The position numbers were made by a program, and so were the translations under genes. Shown here piece after piece: positions 21,896-30,883 of a stretch of 64,000 nucleotides of DNA. The stretch comes from Oceanobacillus sp. CFH 90083 (lineage in GTDB: Bacteria > Bacillota > Bacilli > Bacillales > Amphibacillaceae): positions 62,001 through 126,000 of the forward strand of contig NZ_VIYG01000006.1 of NCBI RefSeq assembly GCF_009389585.1, given 5' to 3'. Under the pieces are notes generated by a model that had not been told where the DNA came from, searched no databases, and saw nothing but the letters and a program-made list of their open reading frames with translations. The stretch's first letter is position 1. Every line of letters starts with the position of its first letter.

Positions 21896-22367
21896 AGCTA
21901 AAACTGGGAAAATGTACGTATTCCATGTGCTGCTTAAGCCGTGGACGTACTTGTTACGACTGTTTCACGTCCGTGGAATAATCAAAAGTAAAGGCTGTGA
22001 AACAAGTGATGATAGAATCGGTTTATATTCCTCATATGAATAGTGAAGCAGCAAGGTCCTGTATGCTGTTTTCTGTTTAGGGAATCTGTGTTTTTAAGGG
22101 GATAAAAACAGCCTGGATTTAGCAAGAAATAGTAGAATATGGTGGATCATGCCTTTTCAGTTACACTCCTGCTCCTATTCAGCTTCCATGCTAAATCCAT
22201 CAGCCTGTTATATATATTGAGTTTACATTCTGATATCGTTTTCAGGTCAAGATTTTTTTGTACTTTAATAAAGTATGAAGCATTTTAGGAATAAAGAGAG
22301 ATAAGAACTGCAGCAAATAGAGTACAGCTCTTATTCTTCCCAGTGCTTATTTTCAATTCAAAAATAC
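21896..22367. other. Gene-free stretch before rarA
   Basis: Nothing coding is recognised. Around 21905-21990 there are partial inverted copies of ATTCCATG/CGTGGAAT and repeated CCGTGGA, without a clear role. Confidence 0.35.
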
Positions 22368-22409
22368 TTTTCAAATAAAATTGTATTTGTTATAATAGAG
22401 CAAACGTTC
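22368..22409 (+). promoter_or_regulatory. rarA promoter with LexA-box-like dyad
   Basis: TTTTCA (22368-22373), 17 bases, TATAAT (22391-22396). GAGCAAACGTTC (22398-22409) directly after the -10 differs by one base from the GAAC-N4-GTTC core of the Bacillus LexA operator. A GAAACTGC/GCAGTTCTTTC hairpin near 22433-22460 lies in the leader. Confidence 0.5.
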
Positions 22410-22478
22410 TCTTTTAGAATTGACAAACAAAAGAAACTGCCTTGAATAAGCAGTTCTTTCAGATGAGAGGTGAGTTTA

Positions 22479-23801
22479 ATGAAGCAGGGGTCGCTTTTTG
22501 AAGAGGATAATAAGAGGAATTCGCCACTTGCCAGCCGTGTCCGACCGAAAACACTGGATGAATTTGTCGGTCAGCAGCACTTATTGGCTCGTGGGAAGGT
22601 CCTGCGTGAAATTATCGAAAATGATCAAGTTACTTCTATCATTTTTTGGGGACCGCCTGGAGTTGGTAAAACGACATTGGCTGAGATTATTGCAAGTAAG
22701 ACAGAATCAACATTTATTAACCTGTCAGCTGTAAACAGCAGTATTAAGGATATCAAAAATATGATGAAGGAAGCTGAAGCAAGACGAGATTTAGGTGGAA
22801 AAACAATAATTTTCATTGATGAAATACACCGGTTCAACAAGGCACAGCAGGATGCATTTCTACCTTATGTGGAAAATGGCAGTATTACTTTAATTGGAGC
22901 GACGACAGAAAATCCTTCTTTTGAAGTAAATGCAGCATTGTTATCACGCAGCAGGGTTTTTGTTTTAAATCAGCTGAAAGTCGATGATATTGTAAATCTT
23001 CTAAAGAATGCAATATATCATCCGTATGGATTCGGAGATAAGCATATTCAGATAACAGAGCAAAGTTTAACAGCTATCGCAAAATTTGCTAATGGAGATG
23101 CAAGAAATGCTTTAAATACATTAGAAATGGCTGTTTTAAACAGCACGACAAGCTCTGAAGGCTTTTGTGTTAATGAAACAAATTTGGAGCAGCTGATTAA
23201 CCGGACCTCCTTTCTATATGATAAAAGCGGTGAAGAGCATTATAATATCATTTCCGCTTTGCATAAATCAATGCGAAATAGTGATGTGGATGCAGCAGTT
23301 TATTGGCTGTCAAGAATGATGGAATCAGGGGAAGACCCGATGTATATTGCAAGGAGGCTAGTTCGTTTTGCGAGTGAAGATATCGGTTTAGCGGATACAC
23401 GTGCTTTAACCATTACAACTGATGTATTTCAGGCCTGCCGCTATATCGGGATGCCGGAGTGTGATGTTCATCTGACGCAGGCTGTTATTTATTTAACGCT
23501 GGCGCCGAAATCAAATGCTGTGTATCAAGCGCGGCAGAAGGCTAAAAAGGATGTAAAGGAATCTTTAAATGAACCGGTTCCTTTGCATATCAGAAATGCA
23601 CCTACGCAGCTAATGAAGGAACTGGATTATGGAAAGGGTTATCAATATTCACATGATGAAACAGATAAATTAACAACGATGAAAACAATGCCTCCCTCGT
23701 TGGAAGGGCAACAATACTATTTTCCGACAGATCAGGGAAATGAGAAAAAATTTAAAGAGCGGTTGCGTTATATTAAAGAGTGGCATCAGAGAAATGATTA
23801 G
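22479..23801 (+). CDS. rarA: Replication-associated recombination ATPase RarA (MgsA)
   Basis: A 440-residue AAA+ ATPase of the clamp-loader clade that acts at stalled replication forks. Seen motifs: Walker A GPPGVGKTT, Walker B IIFIDEIHRF, sensor 1 ATTENPSFEVN, and the C-terminal RarA tetramerisation region with KSMRNSDVDAAVYWLSRM. ATG at 22479 has AGAGGTGAG 5 bases ahead. Single gene, with promoter containing a LexA-like site and a convergent terminator downstream. Confidence 0.95.
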   Translation: MKQGSLFEEDNKRNSPLASRVRPKTLDEFVGQQHLLARGKVLREIIENDQVTSIIFWGPPGVGKTTLAEIIASKTESTFINLSAVNSSIKDIKNMMKEAEARRDLGGKTIIFIDEIHRFNKAQQDAFLPYVENGSITLIGATTENPSFEVNAALLSRSRVFVLNQLKVDDIVNLLKNAIYHPYGFGDKHIQITEQSLTAIAKFANGDARNALNTLEMAVLNSTTSSEGFCVNETNLEQLINRTSFLYDKSGEEHYNIISALHKSMRNSDVDAAVYWLSRMMESGEDPMYIARRLVRFASEDIGLADTRALTITTDVFQACRYIGMPECDVHLTQAVIYLTLAPKSNAVYQARQKAKKDVKESLNEPVPLHIRNAPTQLMKELDYGKGYQYSHDETDKLTTMKTMPPSLEGQQYYFPTDQGNEKKFKERLRYIKEWHQRND

Positions 23802-23820
23802 GACAGAAATTCAAAATAGA

Positions 23821-23875
23821 GAAGTAACTTCTACACTTGAAAGTAGAACAGCAAATGAAGAAGTTACTTTTATAC
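23821..23875. terminator. Shared terminator between rarA and the PAP2 gene
   Basis: GAAGTAACTTC pairs with GAAGTTACTTT across a 27-base loop; T-rich sequence follows on both strands, fitting two convergent genes. Confidence 0.7.
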
Positions 23876-23887
23876 TGTGATTAACTA

Positions 23888-24559
23888 TTATATCTCCGGC
23901 TGTTTAAGGATTTTCCGGAGCGGCTGCCGCACGAGCAGAAAAACTGCTATAGAAATAAATACCACAGCCAGGCCATATAAAAAGCCGGCCAGTACATCTG
24001 ATGGAAAATGAGCGCCTAAATAGACACGGGTAAACAAGATAAAACCTATCCAGACAATTGTAATAAAGCCAATAATTACTTTTTTCCAGATTTGAATCGT
24101 GGTCAGAATAAGTACTATACTAATAAAACCATAAAAAATGCTTGTCGCTGTAGCATGACCGCTTGGGAAGCTTTCATTTGTTTTTTCAATGAGCTGTAAA
24201 AAAGCTGGACGTTCTCGGTCAAAGCTCTTCTTTAACACCTTCCCGCCGATTGCAGCACAAAAAAGAATCGTGCCGCCAAACCATAATCCTTCTGCAAATT
24301 TCCGCTTGAAAAATAATACAATACAAATAATGATTGTTAAGCCGATAACCGCTTGCATACTTCCAAGTTCTGTAATGATCATGATGAAGGCTGTTTTCTT
24401 TTCAGAAACAGAACCTTGAATTCGGTCAATCCATGATAAATCAAAAGATTTAATCCAATTGCTTTCCAAATATACTCCCCAGGCTATTACGCCAAATAGT
24501 AATAGGCATATTATTCCTGTTATTAAAAAAGGAGCAGGAGCTCTATTTCGTAATCCCAA
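23888..24559 (-). CDS. PAP2-family membrane phosphatase
   Basis: A 223-residue integral membrane protein with about six helices and the three phosphatase motifs in order: KKSFDRERP (KxxxxxxRP), PSGH, and RVYLGAHFPSDVLAG (SRxxxxxHxxxD type). Likely dephosphorylates an isoprenoid or glycerolipid diphosphate, for example undecaprenyl-PP, at the outer face of the membrane. The start is TTG with AGAAGG about 8 bases ahead. Single gene, convergent with rarA. Confidence 0.9.
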   Translation of the reverse strand: MGLRNRAPAPFLITGIICLLLFGVIAWGVYLESNWIKSFDLSWIDRIQGSVSEKKTAFIMIITELGSMQAVIGLTIIICIVLFFKRKFAEGLWFGGTILFCAAIGGKVLKKSFDRERPAFLQLIEKTNESFPSGHATATSIFYGFISIVLILTTIQIWKKVIIGFITIVWIGFILFTRVYLGAHFPSDVLAGFLYGLAVVFISIAVFLLVRQPLRKILKQPEI

Positions 24560-24757
24560 TGGTATAACCTTCTTTCACTCTATATTTTTTCATGCACTGA
24601 TAATTGAAATATCAAATTCTCATTGTACATAATAATAAGCTTTTGTGCATGGATATAAACGAAAAAGTTATGTTTAACCTTTTATATAGAAAGGAAGAGA
24701 AACATAAAGCGTATATTTTAGCTTTGAAAATAAGTGAAATCAAGGAGGAAATAAAAA

Positions 24758-25771
24758 ATGAAGCAAGAGCAACTATTACTGCAGGAGCGTCCCAATGGAC
24801 TGCCAGATGAAAATACGTTTCAATTTAAACAAATAGAGATTACAGAACCGGCAGAGGGAGAGCTTTTACTGAAAACGTTGTATGTATCTGTTGATCCATA
24901 TATGCGGGGAAGAATGTCTGATGCTCCATCCTACGCAGAGCCTTTTAAGCTGGGCGCTCCGTTAAAAGGAGGAGCAGTCGGTCAAGTTGTTCAGTCAAAA
25001 AGCAGCCATTTTGAAAAAGGTGATATTGTAACAGGTATGTTTGATTTTCAGGAATATAATGTTGTACAAGCAAATCAGGTACGAAAAGTCAGAACAAAAG
25101 GATTGGATCCCAGCAATGCGCTTAGCGTACTGGGAATGCCTGCACTTACTGCATATTTTGGAATGATGCATATTGGCAAGCCTAAACAAGGGGAGACGGT
25201 TGTTGTATCTGGGGCAGCAGGAGCAGTTGGACAAATTGCAGGACAGTTAGCTAAGAAAGCAGGAGCCCGTGTAGTAGGAATTGTTGGATCAGAGAAAAAA
25301 GCAGCTTATATTACAGAAACACTCGGCTATGATGCAGCTGTTGAATATAAAAAAGGAAATGTTGCCGGGCAGCTTCAAGAAACATGTCCAGATGGAATTG
25401 ATGTATATTTTGAAAATGTCGGCGGTGATATATCTGATGCTGTTTGGCCGCTTTTAAATGTATTTGCCCGAGTTCCCGTATGCGGGGCTATTGCTTCTTA
25501 TAATTTAAAAGAAGGGGAAAAGGACACTGGTTTGCGAGTTCAACAATTTCTTATTAAGTCTCGTGTGAAGATGCAAGGTTTCCTGGTCGGCGATTTTTCC
25601 GAGCATTATTCGGAAGCTTACAAAGCACTTGAAGAAGCAGTTTCCAAAGGAGAAATAAAATTTGAAGAAACTATCCTTGAAGGATTTCATTCCATTCCAG
25701 ATGCTTTTCTAGGGTTATTTTCCGGTGAAAATATTGGCAAACAGCTTGTAAAAGTTGGAGATATGGATTAG
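24758..25771 (+). CDS. NADP-dependent MDR oxidoreductase (YfmJ/CurA type)
   Basis: A 337-residue medium-chain reductase of the leukotriene-B4-dehydrogenase/curcumin-reductase group, which reduces activated double bonds of enones with NADPH and has no zinc. Seen: SVDPYMRGRM, the nucleotide-binding VSGAAGAVGQIAGQLAKKAG and YFENVGGDISDAV. The ATG follows AAGGAGG. A single gene ended by a strong hairpin. Confidence 0.92.
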   Translation: MKQEQLLLQERPNGLPDENTFQFKQIEITEPAEGELLLKTLYVSVDPYMRGRMSDAPSYAEPFKLGAPLKGGAVGQVVQSKSSHFEKGDIVTGMFDFQEYNVVQANQVRKVRTKGLDPSNALSVLGMPALTAYFGMMHIGKPKQGETVVVSGAAGAVGQIAGQLAKKAGARVVGIVGSEKKAAYITETLGYDAAVEYKKGNVAGQLQETCPDGIDVYFENVGGDISDAVWPLLNVFARVPVCGAIASYNLKEGEKDTGLRVQQFLIKSRVKMQGFLVGDFSEHYSEAYKALEEAVSKGEIKFEETILEGFHSIPDAFLGLFSGENIGKQLVKVGDMD

Positions 25772-25781
25772 GTTAATGGTT

Positions 25782-25824
25782 AAGGAAGCCGCTTGTTTTA
25801 TGAGCTTTGACTAAGCGGCTTCCT
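25782..25824 (+). terminator. Terminator after the MDR gene
   Basis: AAGGAAGCCGCTT pairs with AAGCGGCTTCCT; only a weak T-tail follows. Confidence 0.65.
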
Positions 25825-26014
25825 CAAACGATAGGTCGGAAAGTGCTGAAACATTTTTAAGACTGGATCTTTGGTGTATGCTTGAAAAAATGTTACTGGG
25901 TACTTATACATCTTTACACATTGCTATATCGCTTTTTCTCATTATTTCAGGCAAACGGTGTAATCTATTAGTTATATATTCCCGGCTTATTTTTCTTTGA
26001 TATTGTGTATTCTT

Positions 26015-26434
26015 TTAGTCACTGTTGTTAATCGCTTGGCTTTTTTTAGCATTATCAACAAAGTCTTTCGCTTCTTTTAATCCAAAACCTGTTTGTTCAC
26101 GAACGTATTTAACTGCTTTAATGTCACCAATACCTGATTGAAGCATCTCTTGCACTTTTGACAAAAGTTCTGCTTCTGAAACAACCGTATTTGTTTCTAA
26201 ATTTCCTTCAACGAGATCCTTTGCTTCCACCAAACCCAGCCCGGTTTCTTCACGTACATATTTAATCAATTTGATTTTGTTCTCACCAGCTTCGAGTTTC
26301 TGCTGAACTTCAGGGAGAATCTCTTCTGGCGTTCTCAGCTCTTTTTCCAGTTTATCCTTATTCCGATTTCGTAACGAGAGCAGATAGATAACAGCAATAA
26401 CAATGATTGCAATTAAAATAATTTCTATGGACAT
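26015..26434 (-). CDS. Membrane-anchored protein with two L7/L12-CTD-like repeats
   Basis: 139 residues. Residues 2-22 form one hydrophobic anchor, followed by a basic stretch (RNRNKDKLEKE). Two copies of a module resembling the C-terminal domain of ribosomal protein L7/L12 follow: KIKLIKYVREETGLGLVEAK (about 55-74) and DIKAVKYVREQTGFGLKEAK (about 105-124), each preceded by a short amphipathic helix. The L7/L12 CTD recruits translation factors, but here it is tethered to the membrane, so the role is unknown. ATG at 26434 follows GGAGGTGAG; the longer frame has no better start. Confidence 0.75.
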   Translation of the reverse strand: MSIEIILIAIIVIAVIYLLSLRNRNKDKLEKELRTPEEILPEVQQKLEAGENKIKLIKYVREETGLGLVEAKDLVEGNLETNTVVSEAELLSKVQEMLQSGIGDIKAVKYVREQTGFGLKEAKDFVDNAKKSQAINNSD

Positions 26435-26633
26435 AAGTAATCTCACCTCCAGTATTTTAATGTTGTATATGAATCATAGCATAGGTGTTTATACCAATGA
26501 CTTTCCTGCATGATCTACGGATGGAGGAAAGTTCTTGGAGTGAAGTATATCACCTGACCGGCTGTTCCTGAGTCAGCTGGGTTTGAAATAATAAAAAATA
26601 ATTATCTTCAACGGTAAGGAAATTTATTTTCTC

Positions 26634-26668
26634 AAAAAATGGATAAGATAAGTATCTCATCCATTTTA
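26634..26668 (-). terminator. Terminator of the 126-residue membrane protein gene
   Basis: On the minus strand AAAATGGATGAGATA pairs with TATCTTATCCATTTT, with a T-run; the stem begins at the stop codon itself. Confidence 0.85.
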
Positions 26669-27046
26669 AAAGCTGTATGTATTTTTACTGCTTCCCATAA
26701 ACAGGGTTACAAAAATACTTGCAATACTTAAAATTGTACCGGTGATGGCAGCAATCGTGACAGATATTCCTGCCGATGCAAAAAAGCTTGCCAGAATCAG
26801 TCCGATAAAAGCAATCGCAATGAAGCCTTGATAGATTGCTGAAATAACCCTTACAATAAAATGCTGAAAGAATGCTAAAAGGAGCGGTGGTAAAAAGAGA
26901 ACAACTACCATCCCTATTGAAATCAATAAGCTGACAGGTTCGTCATATGAAATGGTATCAGGACCTGTCGGATATCGGGCTGTTAATAAAATAGCAGCAA
27001 TTGCAGTTAGTAAAGTCAGTACAATCAGCAGAATTTTTTTAGACAT
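26666..27046 (-). CDS. Small four-helix membrane protein, unknown function
   Basis: 126 residues with four hydrophobic segments (about 5-23, 38-60, 66-92 and 95-118). The first could be a signal anchor. There are no catalytic motifs and no family is recognised. AAAGGGGTTATCTG precedes the ATG. It is monocistronic, with a terminator starting at its stop codon. Confidence 0.6.
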   Translation of the reverse strand: MSKKILLIVLTLLTAIAAILLTARYPTGPDTISYDEPVSLLISIGMVVVLFLPPLLLAFFQHFIVRVISAIYQGFIAIAFIGLILASFFASAGISVTIAAITGTILSIASIFVTLFMGSSKNTYSF

Positions 27047-27288
27047 CAGATAACCCCTTTCTCCTACTTTACTATAACATATATTGTTATGAATTCTATT
27101 GTTCAGCTTACGTTGTTTTTAGTTAAATAATGGAAAAGTCAGATGTATTGATAAAATATTAACGTACTGTCCAGATTGCTTTTATCCAGAAGTTCTTTAA
27201 AATTTTTACGAATCAGGCATAAAAATTTTAATTGAAAGGAAAGGTATCTATATGTTCCATATATCCATGTAACAGGAGGAGATGAAGA

Positions 27289-28146
27289 ATGGACAACGAT
27301 ATGTCTTACGGGACAGATGATAAATATATTCCTGCAACATCTGTAAATAGTGGTACAGGCATCGAGGTAGTGCCAGATATTTATTGTTACACTATCCAGA
27401 TCGTTAACATCTGTATTGTTGAGGATCAGCAAACCAAAAAATTTGTATTAATTGATGCGGGGATGCCTCGATCAGCAGATAAAATTATATCGATTATAGA
27501 GGAGCGATTTAGTAAGGGCAGCCGACCTGAAGCAATTATTTTAACGCATGGCCATTTTGATCATACAGGAGCCGTTATTGACTTAGTGAAATATTGGGAT
27601 GTACCAGTCTATGCTCACAAGTTAGAGCTTCCTTTCTTAACTGGAAAAAAGAATTATCCTGAACCTGATCCAAGTGTTGAAGGAGGGCTGGTAGCAAAAG
27701 CTTCTTCTGTATTTCCTAATGAATCCATCAACCTGGGGAGAAACATCATGGAGCTTCCGGCTGATGGGAGTGTTCCAGAGCTTCCTGGTTGGAGATGGAT
27801 ACACACACCTGGGCATGCACCAGGACATATTTCCTTGTTTAGAGATGCAGATCGTTTCCTGATTGCTGGTGATGCTTTTGTTACTGTCAAACAGGACTCA
27901 TTATATAAAGTGATGATACAGGATCGAGAAGTGCACGGACCGCCAAGGTATTTCACTACAGACTGGAAAGCTGCAAAGAAATCTGTTCAAATGCTTCAGG
28001 CTTTGAAACCAGCTAATGCAGTAACTGGTCATGGAGAGCCGGTGTATGGAGAAGAACTGTCTGAAGGCCTTAAGAAATTAGTGAATACGTTTGAACAGAC
28101 AGCTGTACCCGATTTTGGAAAATATGTGAATGATAAAGAAGATTAG
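27289..28146 (+). CDS. MBL-fold metallo-hydrolase
   Basis: A 285-residue metallo-beta-lactamase-fold protein. The dinuclear metal motif is LTHGHFDHTGA, with further ligands in HTPGHAPGHISLF, LIAGDAF and VTGHGEPV. Such enzymes cover glyoxalase II-like, lactonase and other hydrolases; the substrate cannot be read. ATG follows CAGGAGGAGATGAAGA. In the leader, two 10-base A/T arms (27199-27208 and 27220-27229) form a possible hairpin or operator. Confidence 0.9.
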   Translation: MDNDMSYGTDDKYIPATSVNSGTGIEVVPDIYCYTIQIVNICIVEDQQTKKFVLIDAGMPRSADKIISIIEERFSKGSRPEAIILTHGHFDHTGAVIDLVKYWDVPVYAHKLELPFLTGKKNYPEPDPSVEGGLVAKASSVFPNESINLGRNIMELPADGSVPELPGWRWIHTPGHAPGHISLFRDADRFLIAGDAFVTVKQDSLYKVMIQDREVHGPPRYFTTDWKAAKKSVQMLQALKPANAVTGHGEPVYGEELSEGLKKLVNTFEQTAVPDFGKYVNDKED

Positions 28147-28153
28147 CCTGTAT

Positions 28154-28214
28154 AGTTGCTTTTTCAGAGAAAGGTATCTCTAGACTTTTTTCCGAAAGAG
28201 CAACTTTTTCTTTT
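28154..28214 (+). terminator. Terminator after the MBL gene
   Basis: AGTTGCTTTTTC pairs with GAAAGAGCAACT around a loop, followed by TTTTTCTTTTT. Confidence 0.8.
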
Positions 28215-28292
28215 TGCATATAAAAATTACTTGAAACACGCTCTATATCGTCTGATTTATTTGCAAATTGACAAAGTGATAATAGTTAAAAA

Positions 28293-28346
28293 TTGAAAAT
28301 ATACATATATGTCGTTATAATTAAATTATACATACATGTATAATTT
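28293..28346 (+). promoter_or_regulatory. Promoter with a long palindromic operator ahead of the GNAT gene
   Basis: TTGAAA (28293-28298), 17 bases, TATAAT (28316-28321). A perfect 11-2-11 dyad (AAATTATACAT, AC, ATGTATAATTT; 28323-28346) starts two bases after the -10 and covers the transcription start, so a bound repressor would block initiation. No regulator gene is adjacent. Confidence 0.6.
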
Positions 28347-28440
28347 ATAGTTGGAATAAGAAAGTAAGAGTAAGCAACTATCCATTTTTTTCTTTAGAAA
28401 TATTAATACACCCATCCGTAGAAAATAAGGAGTGATTTTC

Positions 28441-29004
28441 TTGCTATTTCAATCAGAAAGAATTCGCTTAAGAAAGGTGATCAAAGAAGATGCTGCACTT
28501 TATCACAGATGGAGAAATGATGTGGAGGTGATGCATTCAACAAGTCCAGCTTTAGATGTCTATCCAATGAAAGCTACGGAAGCTTTTATGGAGTATGCTA
28601 TCTTAGGATCAGATGCTTCCAAAGGCTATATCATGTTGGATAAGGAAAGTGATGTGGCCATTGGTATTATCTCCTTAATCAATATAGATTATAAAAACAG
28701 GAATGCGGAGTGTATCATTGATATTGGTGAGAAATCATATTGGGGGAAAGGATACGGAGCAGAAGGTGTAAAGCTGTTGCTGGATTATAGTTTTTATGAA
28801 TTGAATCTGCATCGAGTTTCCTTACGGGTATTTTCATTTAATACGCGAGCAATCCATTTATATAAAAAAATAGGTTTTCAAACAGAAGGGAAGAGCAGGC
28901 AGACACTTTTCCGGGACGGAAGCTGGCATGATGTACTGCACATGGGAATATTACAGCAGGAGTATTTTGAGCTGCAGATCCAAAAATCAGATGCAATCAA
29001 ATAA
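28441..29004 (+). CDS. GNAT-family N-acetyltransferase (RimJ/RimL type)
   Basis: A 187-residue GNAT enzyme: N-terminal ERIRLRKVIKEDAALYHRW, a central IIDIGEKSYWGKGYGAEGVK with the R/QxxGxG/A acetyl-CoA loop, and the C-terminal FNTRAIHLYKKIGFQTEG typical of RimL-like and spermidine/protein acetyltransferases. TTG at 28441 has AAGGAG about 8 bases ahead; a GTG at 28432 overlaps that site. It lies downstream of a strong palindrome-controlled promoter, so expression is probably induced by a small molecule. Confidence 0.87.
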   Translation: MLFQSERIRLRKVIKEDAALYHRWRNDVEVMHSTSPALDVYPMKATEAFMEYAILGSDASKGYIMLDKESDVAIGIISLINIDYKNRNAECIIDIGEKSYWGKGYGAEGVKLLLDYSFYELNLHRVSLRVFSFNTRAIHLYKKIGFQTEGKSRQTLFRDGSWHDVLHMGILQQEYFELQIQKSDAIK

Positions 29005-29023
29005 TGATAGACATGATAGACAA

Positions 29024-29065
29024 TATAGACAAGCTCTGATAGAAAAGAGCTTGTCTATATTTGTT
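29024..29065 (+). terminator. Terminator after the GNAT gene
   Basis: AGACAAGCTCT pairs with AGAGCTTGTCT; T-rich tail. Confidence 0.85.
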
Positions 29066-29321
29066 CTTCATCCGTGTTAAAAAAATATAATTGTCATAAA
29101 ATGGACAATCAAATATATGTATAAAATGAAAAAATAAAGTATATTCAAACTGTGCTTGATTTTTAATCAGAAGGTAACTATTTGTAAGTACAAAGATGAA
29201 TAATATTTCTTTTTGTGTTATATTTATCACGGTATAAATATTTAAGGTAGGACGAGTCATCGCAGTCTTGGCTCTGTTTGGTAAAAAGTTTTATTTTATG
29301 AAAAATAAGGAGTGATGCTAT
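29066..29321. other. Gene-free stretch before bdbD
   Basis: AT-rich sequence with no coding signal recognised. Confidence 0.35.
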
Positions 29322-29987
29322 ATGAAAAAGTCGCCAATGAAATTGATTGTGGCGATCACCTTAATTGTGATTGCTCTGTTAGTACTGATTGTTGTACTGG
29401 TAAATCAGAATTCAGGCTCTTTTGGTCAAGTATTTGATGATGCGCCATCGATAGAAGGGCAGCCTACTCTTGGTGATCCTGATGCACCGGTAACTATCGT
29501 AGAATTTGGTGATTATAAATGCCCTGGTTGTAAGGCGTGGAATGAAGCCTTCGTACCTCAATTAGAAGCCGATTATGTCGAGAGCGGTCAGGTACAGATC
29601 GCCTATGTTAATACGATGTTCCAAGGAGAAGAATCCAGGTTGGCTTCCTTGGCAGCTGAAATCGTCTATGAGCAAAACCCTGATGTCTATTGGGATTTTC
29701 ATAACGCTCTCTTTGCAGCCCAGCCGGAGGGGCAAGGTGTATGGGTAACAGAAGATAGAATTGAGGAAATTGCCAATAGTGTAGACGGTGTTGATACAGA
29801 AGCGCTTATGGAAGATATAGAAAATAATACGAAGATAGATGAGTTAGAGAGGGATTCAGAAATGGTATCTGATTACAACGTGAACTCAACTCCTTCGATT
29901 ATGGTAAATAATATTATGATAGACGGTGAAGAAACATTTAATTATGAATTTATTCAAGAAGCCATTGAATCTGAATTGGGTGAGTAA
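29322..29987 (+). CDS. bdbD: Membrane-anchored thiol-disulfide oxidoreductase (DsbA/BdbD type)
   Basis: 221 residues: an N-terminal anchor (about 8-27), then a DsbA-like thioredoxin fold with the active site YKCPGCKAW (CPGC) and the cis-proline segment NSTPSIMVNN. It introduces disulfides into exported proteins outside the membrane and is reoxidised by BdbC, encoded next. The start ATG follows AAGGAG. The stop and the bdbC start are one base apart, so the pair is co-translated. Confidence 0.92.
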   Translation: MKKSPMKLIVAITLIVIALLVLIVVLVNQNSGSFGQVFDDAPSIEGQPTLGDPDAPVTIVEFGDYKCPGCKAWNEAFVPQLEADYVESGQVQIAYVNTMFQGEESRLASLAAEIVYEQNPDVYWDFHNALFAAQPEGQGVWVTEDRIEEIANSVDGVDTEALMEDIENNTKIDELERDSEMVSDYNVNSTPSIMVNNIMIDGEETFNYEFIQEAIESELGE

Positions 29988-29988
29988 T

Positions 29989-30411
29989 ATGGATAAATCT
30001 GATTTGAGGCAGTTTTACCTTTATTTTGCCTGGTTAGTTGCTAGCATTGCAACATTGGGGAGTCTTTATTTCAGTGAGATAAAAGATTTTATTCCTTGTG
30101 AATTATGCTGGTATCAGCGGATTGCGATGTATCCTTTAGCTGTCATACTGGGGATAGCTACTTTTAAAAAGGATTTTAAGATCAAAAGATATGTGCTGCC
30201 AATCGCTGTAATTGGCTGGTCCATTTCCCTTTACCACTATCTTCAGCAAAAGGTACCGGGCTTTGCACCGTTAAAACCGTGTGTAGGCGGCGTGCCTTGT
30301 AATATGGAGTATATTAATTGGTTAGGTTTTATGACAATACCGTTTTTAGCATTTGTTGCTTTTACACTAATTATTATCTTCATGTTACTTATAAAACCAA
30401 ATAAAAAGTAA
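29989..30411 (+). CDS. bdbC: Disulfide oxidoreductase DsbB/BdbC type
   Basis: A 140-residue four-helix membrane protein with the quinone-linked cysteine pair CELC near residue 38 and a second pair CVGGVPC at about 98-104, the arrangement of DsbB/BdbC. It passes electrons from BdbD to menaquinone. ATG at 29989 is used; the frame is open further upstream but inside bdbD. The ribosome site GGGTGAG lies within the bdbD end. Confidence 0.93.
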   Translation: MDKSDLRQFYLYFAWLVASIATLGSLYFSEIKDFIPCELCWYQRIAMYPLAVILGIATFKKDFKIKRYVLPIAVIGWSISLYHYLQQKVPGFAPLKPCVGGVPCNMEYINWLGFMTIPFLAFVAFTLIIIFMLLIKPNKK

Positions 30412-30415
30412 GCAC

Positions 30416-30450
30416 AAGCCATCGGTAGATTTATCGGTGGCTTTTCTATT
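30416..30450 (+). terminator. Terminator after bdbDC
   Basis: AAGCCATC pairs with GGTGGCTT, followed by TTCTATT. Confidence 0.7.
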
Positions 30451-30883
30451 GGAATCAGCAGGCATTGCTTTGAATAGATAATCTGATAGACTCGTAAACA
30501 CGCACTATAAGCAACAGGCGCAATATCGTACAAGAAAAAATAAAGAATAATTGCTATTTTAAAGAAAGCTAAAGAAGTGTGAGGAGAGAAGCGCATGATA
30601 AATGAAACCCGAACGATTTATTTAAAAATGTACGGGAGTTCTATTGATAGGCTTTGGTGTCAAAACAGTTATTTAAAAATTTTTTCTGCAAACGATATTT
30701 TACCAGATTTCGTTCTCTTCCTCTATTATTTTCTAATAATAAATATGCTTCGTAAATGCAAAATAAAAGATTTAAAATATTTAGAGACAGAAATGAATTT
30801 ACCGCATCGAATATGTTATGATGGAATATAATCCAAATACGAGCTTGGATGTTGGATAGAACTGGTAAAGGAGTCAGAGGATA
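30451..30883. other. Gene-poor stretch before alaR
   Basis: A 78-codon frame (30595-30831) starts after GAGGAG but has low-complexity, Ile/Tyr/Leu-rich sequence and no recognisable motif; not accepted as a gene. The alaR ribosome site AAAGGAG is at the right edge. Confidence 0.35.

Noticed and set aside
30595-30831. 78-codon frame with GAGGAG ahead, before alaR
   Set aside because: Composition is low-complexity and no family or motif is visible; likely a chance frame in AT-rich DNA.
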